The notes under the pieces were generated by a model, which saw only the letters and a list, made by a program, of their open reading frames with translations, ran no database searches and was not told the DNA's origin. A DNA stretch of 64,000 bases from contig JADBKN010000002.1 of NCBI GenBank assembly GCA_014896375.1, forward strand, positions 1-64,000, in the 5' to 3' direction. Shown here piece after piece: positions 9,121-18,956 of the stretch. Position 1 is the stretch's first letter; every line of letters begins with the position of its first letter. The translations under genes and the position numbers were made by a program. The DNA is from Bacillota bacterium. GTDB taxonomy: Bacteria > Bacillota > Sulfobacillia > RBS10-35 > Bu92.

Positions 9121-10131
9121 TCAGCGGGAGAGCGCGCCTACGGCCGAGAGCCGGTTCACGATGCTCGCCTCCGCGCGCAGCTTCGCCAGCCAATCTCCGG
9201 AGGCCTGCGCCACCTGGTCGTCGATGTAGTCCGCCCGCACACGATCCCGCACGTCCGCGAACTTCGCCGGCATGGCCGGCTTGCGCTCCTCAAGGAGGAT
9301 GAGGTGCCAGCCGTATTCGGTCTGGACGGGGTCGCTGACCTGCCCGGGTTGCAGGGCGAAGGCCGCGTCCTCGAACGCGGCGGTCATCTTGCCGCGGCTG
9401 AACCAGCCGAGCTCCCCGCCCTGGTCTTTCGTCGATGGATCCAAGGAGTACTGCTTGGCGAGGTCGGCGAAGCTCGCGCCCTTGTCCAGCTGGGCGCGCA
9501 ACTCGGCCGCCTTCTCCTGCGAGTCGACGAGGATGTGGCGGGCCCGGATCTCTTCCGGCTGGTCGTAGCGCTCGTGGTTCGCCTGGAAGAAGGCCTGGAG
9601 ATCGGCGTCGCTCACCTGGATCGTGGGCGCGAGCACGCCGCGGATCTCAAGGTTCAGCCGCGCGGAGGAGCGCAGGTCGTCCTCGGTCATGCCGTTCATG
9701 GCCAAGGCCTGCTGGAATTCCGCGTCCGACCCGAACTGCGCGCGGATGCGCGCGATCTCCTTGTCCACGTCGGCGCTGGAGACCGTCACCCCTGCCTTCT
9801 TCGCCGCCTGGTCGATGAGCTTCTCCGTGATCATGCGGTCCAGCACCTGTGCGCCGCCCTGCTGCAGCATGCGCTGATAGAGCTCATCCTTCGTGATCGC
9901 CTCGCCGTTGACCGTCGCCACGACCTCCGGCCGGCGCACGCCCAGGGCGAGCACGACGGCCGCCGCCAGCACCGCCAGGGCCGCGCCGCCCAGAGCAACC
10001 GCCCACAGCGCGCGCCGTGGCGCCGGCCCTCCGGCCGGCAACGCGCCGCCCGTCCCGGATTCGCGGACATCCATCCCCGTGGCCCCCTCCGCCGCCGCGC
10101 GGGCGGCCTGCCGATTCGAGTACCGCTCCAT
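9121..10131 (-). CDS. Parvulin-type peptidylprolyl isomerase with N-terminal membrane anchor/signal (PrsA/SurA-like)
   Basis: TM segment ALWAVALGGAALAVLAAAVVLALGV, SurA_N-like region, parvulin core EEIRARHILVDSQEKAAELRAQLDKGASFADLAKQYSLDPSTKDQGGELGWFSRGKM. The start is ambiguous (10131 or an internal ATG). Confidence 0.9.
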   Translation of the reverse strand: MERYSNRQAARAAAEGATGMDVRESGTGGALPAGGPAPRRALWAVALGGAALAVLAAAVVLALGVRRPEVVATVNGEAITKDELYQRMLQQGGAQVLDRMITEKLIDQAAKKAGVTVSSADVDKEIARIRAQFGSDAEFQQALAMNGMTEDDLRSSARLNLEIRGVLAPTIQVSDADLQAFFQANHERYDQPEEIRARHILVDSQEKAAELRAQLDKGASFADLAKQYSLDPSTKDQGGELGWFSRGKMTAAFEDAAFALQPGQVSDPVQTEYGWHLILLEERKPAMPAKFADVRDRVRADYIDDQVAQASGDWLAKLRAEASIVNRLSAVGALSR

Positions 10132-10253
10132 CGTAAACGAGCGCCGCCCGCGGCGCAAAGGCGGATGCGGCCGGAGCGGGGCGGGCGCGCGTAGGACTCG
10201 GACGGGTCCTGTGGAACTGGAGGAGGCGTGGATCCAGGGAAGGAGTGTTCGGC

Positions 10254-11114
10254 GTGCAGAGGGTCGCGCTCGTCAGCGACACGGCCAGCGACATCCCGGA
10301 AGAGCTCTGCCGGGATCTCGACATCCACCTCGCCCCGGTGCGGGTCGTCATCGACGACCAGCAATACCGGGACCGCGAGGACATCGACATCGCCGCGGTG
10401 TACCGCGCGCTGCGCGAGGGCCGGCGCGTGACCACAGCCGGCTGCAACGCCCACGATTGGGCCTCCGTGTACCAGAGAGCCGCGAGCGTGGGCGAACGCA
10501 TCCTCGCCGTGAGTCTCAGCCGCGTGCTGAGCACCACCTACGGCGCGGCGCAGCTGGCCGTCGAGACGACGGAGCTGCCCGTGACACTCATCGACGCGCG
10601 GGCCATCCTGGTGCCGCAGGGCCTGGCCGTGGTGGAGGGCGCGCGCGCGGCGCGGCGCGGCGCCGACCTCGATGAGGTGCTGGGCATCGTGCAGCGCATC
10701 CTGGGCGCGGCGCGCATGGTGGCCGTGGCCGACACGATCGAGTTCATGCGCCGCGGCGGGCGCCTGGCCGCCATGGAGGCGGAGGTCGGACCTTTAGAGG
10801 GCTACCGGCCGGTGCTGCGCATCTTCGAGCGGGGCTGGCTGCCGCTCGACAAGGACGCCACGCGCGCGGGCTCCATCGAGAAGATGCTCGCCGTCATGCG
10901 CCGTGATCTTGAGGAGATGGGCTGCGACCGCGACACGCCGCTCGTCGTCGTCGTCGACCATGCGGAGGCGGACGACGAGGCGGCGGAGCTCCTGGAGCGC
11001 GTGAGGCGGGACTATCACGTCGTCGAGCACCACGTCTGGACGATCAGCCCGGCGGTCGGCGTGCACATCGGGCCCGGCATGCTGGGCGTGGGCTACTGCC
11101 CGGCGGTGCGGTAG
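10254..11114 (+). CDS. DegV family fatty-acid-binding protein
   Basis: VQRVALVSDTASDIPEELCRDLDIHLAPVRVVIDDQQYRD...; ILAVSLSRVLSTTYGAAQLA; GTG start after GGAAGGAG. Confidence 0.92.
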   Translation: MQRVALVSDTASDIPEELCRDLDIHLAPVRVVIDDQQYRDREDIDIAAVYRALREGRRVTTAGCNAHDWASVYQRAASVGERILAVSLSRVLSTTYGAAQLAVETTELPVTLIDARAILVPQGLAVVEGARAARRGADLDEVLGIVQRILGAARMVAVADTIEFMRRGGRLAAMEAEVGPLEGYRPVLRIFERGWLPLDKDATRAGSIEKMLAVMRRDLEEMGCDRDTPLVVVVDHAEADDEAAELLERVRRDYHVVEHHVWTISPAVGVHIGPGMLGVGYCPAVR

Positions 11115-11136
11115 GATGGCCCAGGAGGTGGGAGTC

Positions 11137-11913
11137 ATGTCCTTTTCAGCCCCCATGGCCGGCCGGCGGGGCGTCGTGCTGGGCGTCGCCAACCGGCACA
11201 GCATCGCCTGGGCCATCACCCAGCGCCTGCACGAGGCCGGCGCGCAGCTCGCCCTCACATATGAGTCGGAGCGCGTGGAGGAGCGCGTGCGGAAGCTGGC
11301 GGAATCCCTTGGGATCGAGCGCGTCCTTCCCTGTGACGTCACCGACGACGCGCAGATCGCGCAGCTCTTCGAGGAACTGGGGCGCGCCTTCGGCACGATC
11401 GACTTCCTTGTGCACAGCATCGCCTATGCGCCGCGGGAGGCGCTGGAGGGCGCGTACGTCGACACGTCGCGGGAGGCGTTCCGCGTGGCGCTCGAGGTGA
11501 GCGCCTATTCCCTTGTGGCGCTCGCGCGGGCGGCGCGGACGCTCATGCCGGCGGGTGGTTCCATCGTGACGATGAGCTACTACGGCGCCGAGAAAGTGAT
11601 GCCGAACTACAACGTCATGGGCGTGGCGAAGGCCGCGTTGGAAGCCTCCGTGCGGTACCTGGCGAACGACCTCGGCCCCGCGGGCATCCGCGTCAACGCC
11701 ATCTCCGCCGGGCCGATGAACACGCTCGCCGCCCGAGGCATCTCCGGCTTCACGGGGGCCCTGAAGATGCATGCGGAGAAGGCGCCCCTGCGGCGCAACA
11801 CGGAGGGCCGGGAGATCGGCGACGCGGCCGTGTTCCTCCTCAGCGACATGGGCAAGGGCATCACCGGCGAGGTTCTCTACGTGGACGCCGGTTACCACAT
11901 CATGGGCGCCTAG
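11137..11913 (+). CDS. fabI: Enoyl-[acyl-carrier-protein] reductase FabI
   Basis: GVANRHSIAWAITQRLHEAGAQLALTYESER..., VHSIAYAP, MSYYGAEKVMPNYNVMGVAKAALEASVRYLANDLGPAGIRVNAISAGPMNTLAARGISGF; RBS CAGGAGG. Confidence 0.95.
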   Translation: MSFSAPMAGRRGVVLGVANRHSIAWAITQRLHEAGAQLALTYESERVEERVRKLAESLGIERVLPCDVTDDAQIAQLFEELGRAFGTIDFLVHSIAYAPREALEGAYVDTSREAFRVALEVSAYSLVALARAARTLMPAGGSIVTMSYYGAEKVMPNYNVMGVAKAALEASVRYLANDLGPAGIRVNAISAGPMNTLAARGISGFTGALKMHAEKAPLRRNTEGREIGDAAVFLLSDMGKGITGEVLYVDAGYHIMGA

Positions 11914-11951
11914 ACAGGGCGGAGCCGGCGCCCGGGCGGCGCTGCGGGCGC

Positions 11952-13452
11952 TCAGCGGTCCCCGCAGGCCGCCTTCATGCGGTACATGGCTTGGTCGGCG
12001 CGCGTGAAGAGCGCCTGCTCATCGGCCGCATCGTCAGGAAAGACGGCCACGCCGGTGGAGAGGGTGAGGCGCAGGCCTTCCGGCAGTTCGAGGCCGCGCA
12101 CCGCCTGGCTGAGGCGCGCGGCCACAGCTTCGGCCTCCGGCCGGCCGGTCTCAGGGAGCAATACGACGAACTCGTCGCCCCCGTAACGGAAGACGACGTC
12201 ATTGGCGCGCAGCGCCGCGCGCAGGGTGCGCGCCACAGCGACCAGCACCTCGTCCCCGCGGCAGTGGCCGTAGCGGTCGTTGACGGCCTTGAAGCCGTCG
12301 AGGTCGGCGACCAGCATGGCGAGAGGCACACCGTGGCGCCGCGCCCGGGCAAGCTCCTCCTCCAGCCGGCGCGCGCGGGTAGAGGCCCGTGAGCGGGTCG
12401 GTGAGCGCGAGCGTGCGCGTGGCCTCGTACAGGCGGCGATTGCGCAGCACGATGGCCGCATGGTTCGAGAGCAGGCGCAGCGCGTCCGGGTGGACGTGGC
12501 CGGCGGCCGGGCGGTCGTGGCCGATCACAAAGGCGCCGAGGACCACATCCTGGCCCTCGATGGGAACACCCACAAGAGCCGGCCGGCCGTCTTTCGGGTC
12601 GAAGACGAGCGGCTCGCCCCCCGCGCCCACGGCTTCCGCCAGCGCCTGGACCGGGTCCTTGCGGTCACCGGCGGCCGGCGGGGGCGGGGCGCCGTCGGCC
12701 GTCTCGACGGCAAACGGTCGCATGGCGCCGTCCTCCGCCACGAACGTGGCCACGTAGCGCGCCCGCATGATGCGCGCCAGCCCGCGCGCGATGACGGCGA
12801 GCGTCTCTGAGAGGCCCGCGGAGGTGGAGAGCGTGCCCGCTTCCATGAGCACCGCCAGCAGACGGCGCTCCGCGCGCTGCCGCTGGAACTCCTCCGCCAG
12901 CACGCGGCCGTAGAGCGAGGCCAGGGTGAAGACCGGCACGAGCACGAGGTAGAAGCCGGCGTACCAGCGGTCGGGGCGCAGAAGGAGCGGCAGCGCCGCG
13001 GCCGCCAGCGCGGCCAGGTAGAGGAGCGTGCCGCGCAGGCCGCCGTAGAAGCCAAAGATCAGCACCTGCACGAAGAGCAGCGCGTAGAAGGACCCCACGG
13101 GCGCGCTGGCCGCGGTGGCGCCCGCCACCAGCAGCACGCCCACCGCGCCCACCAAGCCCGTCGGCAGCCGCGTGCCGCCCCGGTACGGCCCAAAGTAGAT
13201 CCAGAGGCCGGTGGCGAACGTCACGGTCTCCATGGCGATGACCAGCGCGTCTGCGCGCAGCCCGCCGTCGTGGACCAGAAGCGGGCGCACCTCCAGATAG
13301 CTGAGCGCGCCGAAGATGCCCGTGAGAAGGAACGCCAAGGAGGAGAGCAACGTCATGAGGCGGGCGAAGGGATTGCCCTGCCCGCCCCGCGCCGCTCCGA
13401 GAAGCCTGGCGTACGCGGATGCCGTCAACGGCTGGAACGCGTCCGGGGACAT
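11952..13452 (-). pseudogene. GGDEF diguanylate cyclase with N-terminal TM and GAF-like region; interrupted by an apparent +1 frameshift near 12366-12379
   Basis: ORF 12199..13452 runs in frame through LALTDPLTGLY and then goes out of frame; the other frame (ORF 11952..12461) continues RRLEEELARARRHGVPLAMLVADLDGFKAVNDRYGH...RYGGDEFVVLLPE. Confidence 0.85.
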
Positions 13453-13519
13453 GCCGCCCCCTCCGTCTCCTCAGGCGATCGGCCGGACGCGGAAACGTTC
13501 CCGATTCCGGCCGCAATTC

Positions 13520-14446
13520 CTACCGGGCCCGTCCGGAGAGCAAGAGGCGGCCGAAGCGCCAGGCGTCGCTGGGACGCTCCGCCAGGCGCCGCATGAAATA
13601 CGCGTACCAGTCGCGTCCGTACGGCAGGTAGATGCGCACCTCGTAGCCGCGGCGGAGCACGGACTGGGCCAGCTCCGGGCGGACGCCGTACAGCATCTGG
13701 AACTCGTAGCGGTCGTCGGGCACCTGCCGCCGGCGCGCCGCCTCCGCCGCGTAATCGATCAAGAGGTCGTCATGGGTGGCGATCGCCACGCGGGAGCACG
13801 CGCTCCAAGCCTCGTCGAGGAGGCGCCGGTACGCCTCGCGGATGGCCTCGCGGCCCTGGTAGGCGAGGTGCGGCGGCTCGTCGTAGGCGCCCTTGACGAT
13901 GCGCACGTTCGGGCGCAGGGGCGCGAGCGAGCGCAGGTCGTCGATGCTGCGGCGCAGGTAGGCCTGCAGCACGATGCCCACATTGTCGAAGCCCTCGGCG
14001 CGGAAGGAGCGGTAGAGCTCCAGCGTGACGTCGGTGTAGGCGGAGCTCTCCATATCGATGCGCACGAGGAGGCCGGCCGGACGCGCCGCCTCCAGAATGC
14101 GGCGGACGTTCTCCGCACAGAGGCCGCGGTCGATGTCGAGACCCATCTGCGTGAGCTTCAGGGACACGGTGGCGCGCAGGCCCGCCTCCACAAGCGCCCG
14201 CACGGCCTGGACGTACTCCGCGGCGGCCGCCTGCGCCGCGGCCGCGTCGCGCACGCTCTCCCCCAGATGGTCGAGCGTCACGGCGAAACCCTGCTCGTTG
14301 AGGCGGCGCGTCTCCTCCACCGCCTCCTCCAGCGTGTCCCCGGCGACGAAGCGCCGCGCCAGCCCGCCGCCCCAGCGCGACGCCCAGCGCGCCGCGCGCT
14401 CGCTGTGCGAGAGGCGCAAGAACACCCACCGGCCGAGACTTGCCAA
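13520..14446 (-). CDS. Proline dehydrogenase
   Basis: VSLKLTQMGLDIDRGLCAENVRRILEAARPAGLLVRIDMESSAYTDVTLELYRSFR...GIVLQAYLRRSIDDL...RIVKGAYDEP...ATHDDLLIDYA...FQMLYGVR. Confidence 0.93.
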   Translation of the reverse strand: MASLGRWVFLRLSHSERAARWASRWGGGLARRFVAGDTLEEAVEETRRLNEQGFAVTLDHLGESVRDAAAAQAAAAEYVQAVRALVEAGLRATVSLKLTQMGLDIDRGLCAENVRRILEAARPAGLLVRIDMESSAYTDVTLELYRSFRAEGFDNVGIVLQAYLRRSIDDLRSLAPLRPNVRIVKGAYDEPPHLAYQGREAIREAYRRLLDEAWSACSRVAIATHDDLLIDYAAEAARRRQVPDDRYEFQMLYGVRPELAQSVLRRGYEVRIYLPYGRDWYAYFMRRLAERPSDAWRFGRLLLSGRAR

Positions 14447-14470
14447 CGAGGATGCCTCCCCCAGGGCCCG

Positions 14471-15301
14471 TCAGGCGCGGGCGACGTCTTCCCCGCGCGC
14501 CCGGCGGGCCGCCTCATAGAGTGCGACGGCTGCGGCCGCCGCCACGTTCAACGACTCCATCCCTTCCGCGAACGGGATCCGTGCCACGGCATCGGCTGCC
14601 GCGGCCGCCTCCCCCAGCCCGCGCCCCTCGCTGCCCAAGAGCAGCACGGCGCGATCCAGCGGCAGGCGGTCGACGCGCTCGGACCCGCGCGCGTCCAGGG
14701 CCACGACGAGCCGCCCGGCGCGCCGCGCCTCTTCAAGCGCCGCGGCGAGGTCGGCGGCCTCGACCAGCGGAAGGCTGAAGGCCGCGCCCATGGCACCGCG
14801 CAGGGCCTTCGGGCCCCACGGGTCGGCGCAGCCCGGCCCCAGCACGGCGCCGGCCGCGCCGAACGCGGCCGCGGCGCGCAGCGCGGCGCCGACGTTACCC
14901 GGGTCCTGGACGGCGTCCAGGGCCAGGACCGCGCCTGGCGCGCCCCAGAGCGCGGCCGGCGCCGGGACCGGCCGCCGCACCAGCGCCAGCACCCCCTGCG
15001 GCGTGCGCGTGTCCGCCATGCGCCGGAACGCCTCCGCCGACACGATCACCCAGGGCACCGGGCAGCGCCGCACCCAGGCCGCGCCGTCGCCCTCCGCGAA
15101 CGCCTCGCTCACATAGAGCCGCTCCACCGACTGCGGGCCCAGCCGCGCCAGCGCCTCCTCCACGAGGCGCGGCCCCTCGGCCACGGCCAGGCCCTCCCGG
15201 CGGCGGAGGGCGGCGTCGCGCCCGAGCCGCACCACGCGCAACACCTCCGGGTTGCGCGGGCTCGTGATGCACGACCTCGCCCCCTTCACGGGACCCGTCA
15301 T
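14471..15301 (-). CDS. TrmH/SpoU family RNA methyltransferase
   Basis: ITSPRNPEVLRVVRLGRDAALRRREGLAVAEGPRLVEEAL...LALDAVQDPGNVGAALRAAAAFGAAGAVLG...LLLGSEGRGLGE...IPFAEGMESLNVAAAAAVALYEA. Confidence 0.93.
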   Translation of the reverse strand: MTGPVKGARSCITSPRNPEVLRVVRLGRDAALRRREGLAVAEGPRLVEEALARLGPQSVERLYVSEAFAEGDGAAWVRRCPVPWVIVSAEAFRRMADTRTPQGVLALVRRPVPAPAALWGAPGAVLALDAVQDPGNVGAALRAAAAFGAAGAVLGPGCADPWGPKALRGAMGAAFSLPLVEAADLAAALEEARRAGRLVVALDARGSERVDRLPLDRAVLLLGSEGRGLGEAAAAADAVARIPFAEGMESLNVAAAAAVALYEAARRARGEDVARA

Positions 15302-15308
15302 GCGCACG

Positions 15309-15977
15309 TCAGCCGCCCGCCTGATCCTGGAAATCCTGCAGGCGGGCGAGATCGTCGTTGCGCGCCACGGCCACGAGGATGTCGCCGGCCGCCAGTCTCT
15401 CGTCAGCCGGCACCGGCACCCGGATCGAGGTGCCGCGGCGCAGGGCCACCACGGTCACGCCGAAGCGGCGCGCCAGGTCAAGGTCGCGCAGGGACCGGCC
15501 GGCCAGCGCCCGCCCGGCCGTGATCTCCGCCACGCTCACATCCGGCGTCAGCTCGATCGCGTCGAGCAGGCTCGGCGTGACGAGGCTGTGCGCCAACCGC
15601 GCGCCGCTGTCGCGCTCCGGGAAGATCACGCGGTCCGCGCCGATGCGCGCCAGCACCTTGCCGTGGTGGTCGCTCGCCGCCTTGGCGACGACGTTGCGCG
15701 CGCCGAGCTCCTTGCACATCAGCGTGACGAGGATGCTCGCCTCCATGTCCCCCGAGATGCCGACCACGACCGTCTCGAAGTTGCGCAGGCCGAGCGACTT
15801 GAGCGTCGCCTCGTCCGTCAGGTCGGCCTGCAAGACGTGTGTGGCGTGGTCCACCATGGCCTGCACGCGCGCTTCGTCGGCGTCCACCGCCAGCACGTCG
15901 TGGCCGAGGTGGAAGAGGGTGTGCGCGACGCTGGAGCCGAACCGTCCCAACCCGAGAACGGCGAATTCCCGCTTCAT
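15309..15977 (-). CDS. ktrA: TrkA-N/TrkA-C potassium uptake regulatory subunit (KtrA/KtrC-like)
   Basis: MKREFAVLGLGRFGSSVAHTLFHLGHDVLAVDADEARVQAMVDHATHVLQADLTDEATLKSLGLRNFETVVVGI; adjacent to the KtrB-like gene. Confidence 0.9.
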   Translation of the reverse strand: MKREFAVLGLGRFGSSVAHTLFHLGHDVLAVDADEARVQAMVDHATHVLQADLTDEATLKSLGLRNFETVVVGISGDMEASILVTLMCKELGARNVVAKAASDHHGKVLARIGADRVIFPERDSGARLAHSLVTPSLLDAIELTPDVSVAEITAGRALAGRSLRDLDLARRFGVTVVALRRGTSIRVPVPADERLAAGDILVAVARNDDLARLQDFQDQAGG

Positions 15978-15999
15978 GCTGCCTTCCCCCCGATCCCGA

Positions 16000-17391
16000 T
16001 CAACCGACCATCACCCTGTCCACCGGCAGGCGGTAGAGCGGCCGGCGCCGTTGCCGGCGCGCGATGGCCACGGCGGCCGTGAGCGGTCCCACCCGCCCGA
16101 TGAACATCATGCCGATGATGAGGAGCCGCGCCCAGCTGTTCAGCGTGGGCGTGAGCGACCCCGTGCCCACGCCCGCCGAGAGCCCCACGGTGCCGAAGGC
16201 GGACGTCGTCTCAAACAGCAGGTTCAGGAACGGCGCCCCCTGGATGAAGAGCAGCGCGCCCGTCACGGCGACCACCAGCGTGAAGGCGATGACGGCGATG
16301 GCGATGGCGCGGTTGACGACGCTCCAGTGCAGCCGGCGCCCGGCGAAGGTGACGTCCTCGCGGCCGGCGATCGTCGCCCAGACCGTGAGCGCGACGACGC
16401 TGAAGGTGGTCGTCTTGATGCCGCCGCCCGTGGAGTTCGGCGAGGCGCCGATGAACATCAGCACGACCATGAAGAGCAGCGTGAACGGGCGCAGGGCCCC
16501 GATGTCCACGCTGAAGAAGCCCGCCGTGCGGGGCACGACGGCCTGGAAGAAGGCCGCCCAGAGGCGCGCACCGAGGGGCAGGCCGCCCAGAGTGCGCGGG
16601 TTCGACCACTCCGCCAGAAGCACCACGACGAAGCCGGCGGCGATCAGCGCGGCCGTCGTGAGCAGCACAAGGCGCGTGTGCAGCGTGAGCGGCCGCCCCA
16701 GGCGCCGGCTGTAGACGAGGTCCATGATGACGGTGAAGCCGATGCCGCCCGTGATGATGAGCCCGGGGATGACGAGGTTGACGACCGGGTCGCCGACATA
16801 CCCCATCATGCTCGGCCCGAAGATGTCGAAGCCGGCGTTGTTGAAGGCCGAGACGGCGTGGAAGACGCCGTACCAGAGCGCCTTCCGCCACGGGTAGTCG
16901 AACGACCAGCGCGCGGCGAGGACGAGCGCCCCGGCGGCCTCGATGGTGACCGTGGCGACGAGGATCGCGCGCACGAGGCGCACGAGGCCGGCGAGCGACT
17001 CCTGCCCCAGCGCCTCCTGGATGAGCAGCCGCTCCCGGAGCGTGATGCGACGGCCCAGGAGAAAGAAGAGCAGCGTGGACATCGTCATGATGCCGAGGCC
17101 GCCCACCTGGATGAGCAAAAGGATGATGGCCTGTCCCAGAGGCGTCCAATGTTTCGAGGTGTCGACGACCGTCAGTCCGGTCACGCACACGGCGGACGTG
17201 GCTGTGAAGAGCGCCGTGAGGACGTCCGTGTGCCGGCCAGGCGCGGTGGCCGCCGGGATGAGCAGGAGCAGCGTGCCCGCGGCGATCGCCCCCGCGAAGG
17301 AGAGGACGACGACGCGGGCCGGGTTGCGCTCCACCGCCGGCTCCCGGCGCCTGGGCGCCGGCTCCGCCTCCAGATCCGACACCAGCTGCAA
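16000..17391 (-). CDS. ktrB: KtrB/TrkH family potassium transporter
   Basis: TATSAVCVTGLTVVDTSKHWTPLGQAIILLLIQVGGLGIMTMSTLLFFLLGRRITLRERLLIQEALGQ...; TTG start after GAAGGAGG. The longer track ORF overlaps the rplT terminator. Confidence 0.9.
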   Translation of the reverse strand: MQLVSDLEAEPAPRRREPAVERNPARVVVLSFAGAIAAGTLLLLIPAATAPGRHTDVLTALFTATSAVCVTGLTVVDTSKHWTPLGQAIILLLIQVGGLGIMTMSTLLFFLLGRRITLRERLLIQEALGQESLAGLVRLVRAILVATVTIEAAGALVLAARWSFDYPWRKALWYGVFHAVSAFNNAGFDIFGPSMMGYVGDPVVNLVIPGLIITGGIGFTVIMDLVYSRRLGRPLTLHTRLVLLTTAALIAAGFVVVLLAEWSNPRTLGGLPLGARLWAAFFQAVVPRTAGFFSVDIGALRPFTLLFMVVLMFIGASPNSTGGGIKTTTFSVVALTVWATIAGREDVTFAGRRLHWSVVNRAIAIAVIAFTLVVAVTGALLFIQGAPFLNLLFETTSAFGTVGLSAGVGTGSLTPTLNSWARLLIIGMMFIGRVGPLTAAVAIARRQRRRPLYRLPVDRVMVG

Positions 17392-17441
17392 GGGCGCGCC
17401 TCCTTCGCCTCGATCACAGTCATGCCCAGCGCCGCGACCCA

Positions 17442-17483
17442 CAAAAAAAGCCCGAAGGACCCGGCCGCGCCAGGTCCTTCGCG
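17442..17483 (-). terminator. Intrinsic terminator of the infC-rpmI-rplT operon
   Basis: Minus strand CGCGAAGGACCTGGCGCGGCCGGGTCCTTCGGGCTTTTTTTGT. Confidence 0.92.
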
Positions 17484-17491
17484 CCCGAGCC

Positions 17492-17845
17492 TCAGAGGCT
17501 TTCCTTGGCCCTGGCCACCAGCTTCGAGAATGCGGCCGCGTCGCGCACGGCGAGGTCGGCAAGGATCTTGCGGTTGATCTCGATGCCCGCCCGCTTCAGC
17601 CCGCTGATGAAGCGGCTGTACGAGAGCCCGTTCATACGCGCCGCCGCGTTGATGCGCGCGATCCAAAGGCGGCGGAAATCCCGCTTCCGCGCGCGGCGGT
17701 CACGGTAGGCGTAATGCAGGGACTTGAGCACCTGCTCGTTGGCCGGGCGGAAGAGGCGGTGCTTGGCGCCCCAGTACCCCTTCGCCAGTTTCAGGATCTT
17801 CTTGTGACGGCGCCGCGCGGTGACGCCACGTTTCACGCGAGCCAT
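17492..17845 (-). CDS. rplT: Ribosomal protein L20
   Basis: [80 protein letters not shown]. Confidence 0.99.
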   Translation of the reverse strand: MARVKRGVTARRRHKKILKLAKGYWGAKHRLFRPANEQVLKSLHYAYRDRRARKRDFRRLWIARINAAARMNGLSYSRFISGLKRAGIEINRKILADLAVRDAAAFSKLVARAKESL

Positions 17846-17893
17846 GCCGGCGTGACCTCCTTCAAGTGGTGCGGGTGCTCACTCGTCGGGTGC

Positions 17894-18088
17894 TCATTCG
17901 TAAGGGAGCAGCCGCTCGACGCGCTTTTGATCCGTCTTGTCGACGGCCAGCCACTTGCCCAGGGCCCGCTTGGCGGCCGCGTCCTTCGTGTGGCGGTGGA
18001 TGCGGTTCGCGCGGTTGCGCAAGATCCTGCCGGAGCCCGTCTTCTTGAAGCGCTTCGCGGCGCCCTTGTGCGTCTTCATCTTCGGCAT
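17894..18088 (-). CDS. rpmI: Ribosomal protein L35
   Basis: MPKMKTHKGAAKRFKKTGSGRILRNRANRIHRHTKDAAAKRALGKW. Confidence 0.98.
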   Translation of the reverse strand: MPKMKTHKGAAKRFKKTGSGRILRNRANRIHRHTKDAAAKRALGKWLAVDKTDQKRVERLLPYE

Positions 18089-18111
18089 CGCAGAACCCCC
18101 TTCGGCCGCCC

Positions 18112-18672
18112 CTACGCCGGGTCGGCGGCGTCGCCGGCCTGGCCGGCCCGCTCGCGGTCGCGTTGCGGCTTGGGCGCGAAGACCATCACCATGTTGCGGC
18201 CCTCCACCTTGGGGTGCTGCTCGATGGTGCCGTACCCCTCGACGTATTTGGCCAGGCGGTCGAGCACCTGGCGGCCGAGCTCCGCGTGCACGATCTCGCG
18301 CCCGCGGAACATGATGGTGGCCTTGACCTTGTCGCCGTCCTTCAGGAAGCGCAGCGCGTTCTTGGCCTTGACTTCGAAGTCGTGCTCATCGATGTTGACG
18401 CGCAGCTTGACCTCTTTGATGTCGACGATATGCTGGCGCCGGCGGGCTTCGCGCTCCCGTTTGGCCTGCTCGTACTTGAAACGGCCGTAGTCCATGATGC
18501 GGCACACGGGCGGGTTCGCCTGGGCGGCCACCTCGACGAGATCGAGACCGCGCTCCTGCGCGATCCGCAGCGCTTCCCGCGTGGGCATGACGCCGAGCTG
18601 GTTGCCGTGCTCATCGATGAGACGGACTTCGCGGACCCGGATGTTGTCGTTGACTCGCTGGTCCCGGCTGAT
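18112..18672 (-). CDS. infC: Translation initiation factor IF-3, predicted ATC start codon
   Basis: ISRDQRVNDNIRVREVRLIDEHGNQLGVMPTREALRIAQERGLDLVEVAAQANPPVCRIMDYGRFKYEQ...; SD AAGGAGGT (18681-18688) 8 nt before ATC; no in-frame ATG/GTG/TTG nearby. Confidence 0.95.
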   Translation of the reverse strand: MSRDQRVNDNIRVREVRLIDEHGNQLGVMPTREALRIAQERGLDLVEVAAQANPPVCRIMDYGRFKYEQAKREREARRRQHIVDIKEVKLRVNIDEHDFEVKAKNALRFLKDGDKVKATIMFRGREIVHAELGRQVLDRLAKYVEGYGTIEQHPKVEGRNMVMVFAPKPQRDRERAGQAGDAADPA

Positions 18673-18690
18673 GCGGCTGCACCTCCTTGT

Positions 18691-18727
18691 AAAGATAAAA
18701 GCGAGCGGGCCCAAGACCGCTCGCTTC
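18691..18727 (-). terminator. infC leader terminator/attenuator
   Basis: Minus strand AAGCGAGCGGTCTTGGGCCCGCTCGCTTTTATCTTT directly before the infC Shine-Dalgarno. Confidence 0.8.
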
Positions 18728-18956
18728 CCACCGCCGCCCAAGACGCCGGACACAATGAGCATCGAACGGACGCCGGCATCGGGCGGCTGACCCGGCGGAC
18801 AGCCCCGCCGCGCGGTTCACGGCGCGACGGCGTCGCCGGGTGAGAAGCGGCGCGCTTCTGCTTTTGGCCACACGTCGTAATGACGATAGCACAGATGCCG
18901 CCATTGCACAATTGGGCGATGAACGCGCGCGGCGGCGCGGGGCGGCCGCTGTCCAC

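Noticed and set aside
15358-17577. 739-aa plus-strand ORF
   Set aside because: Antisense to ktrA, ktrB and the rplT terminator.
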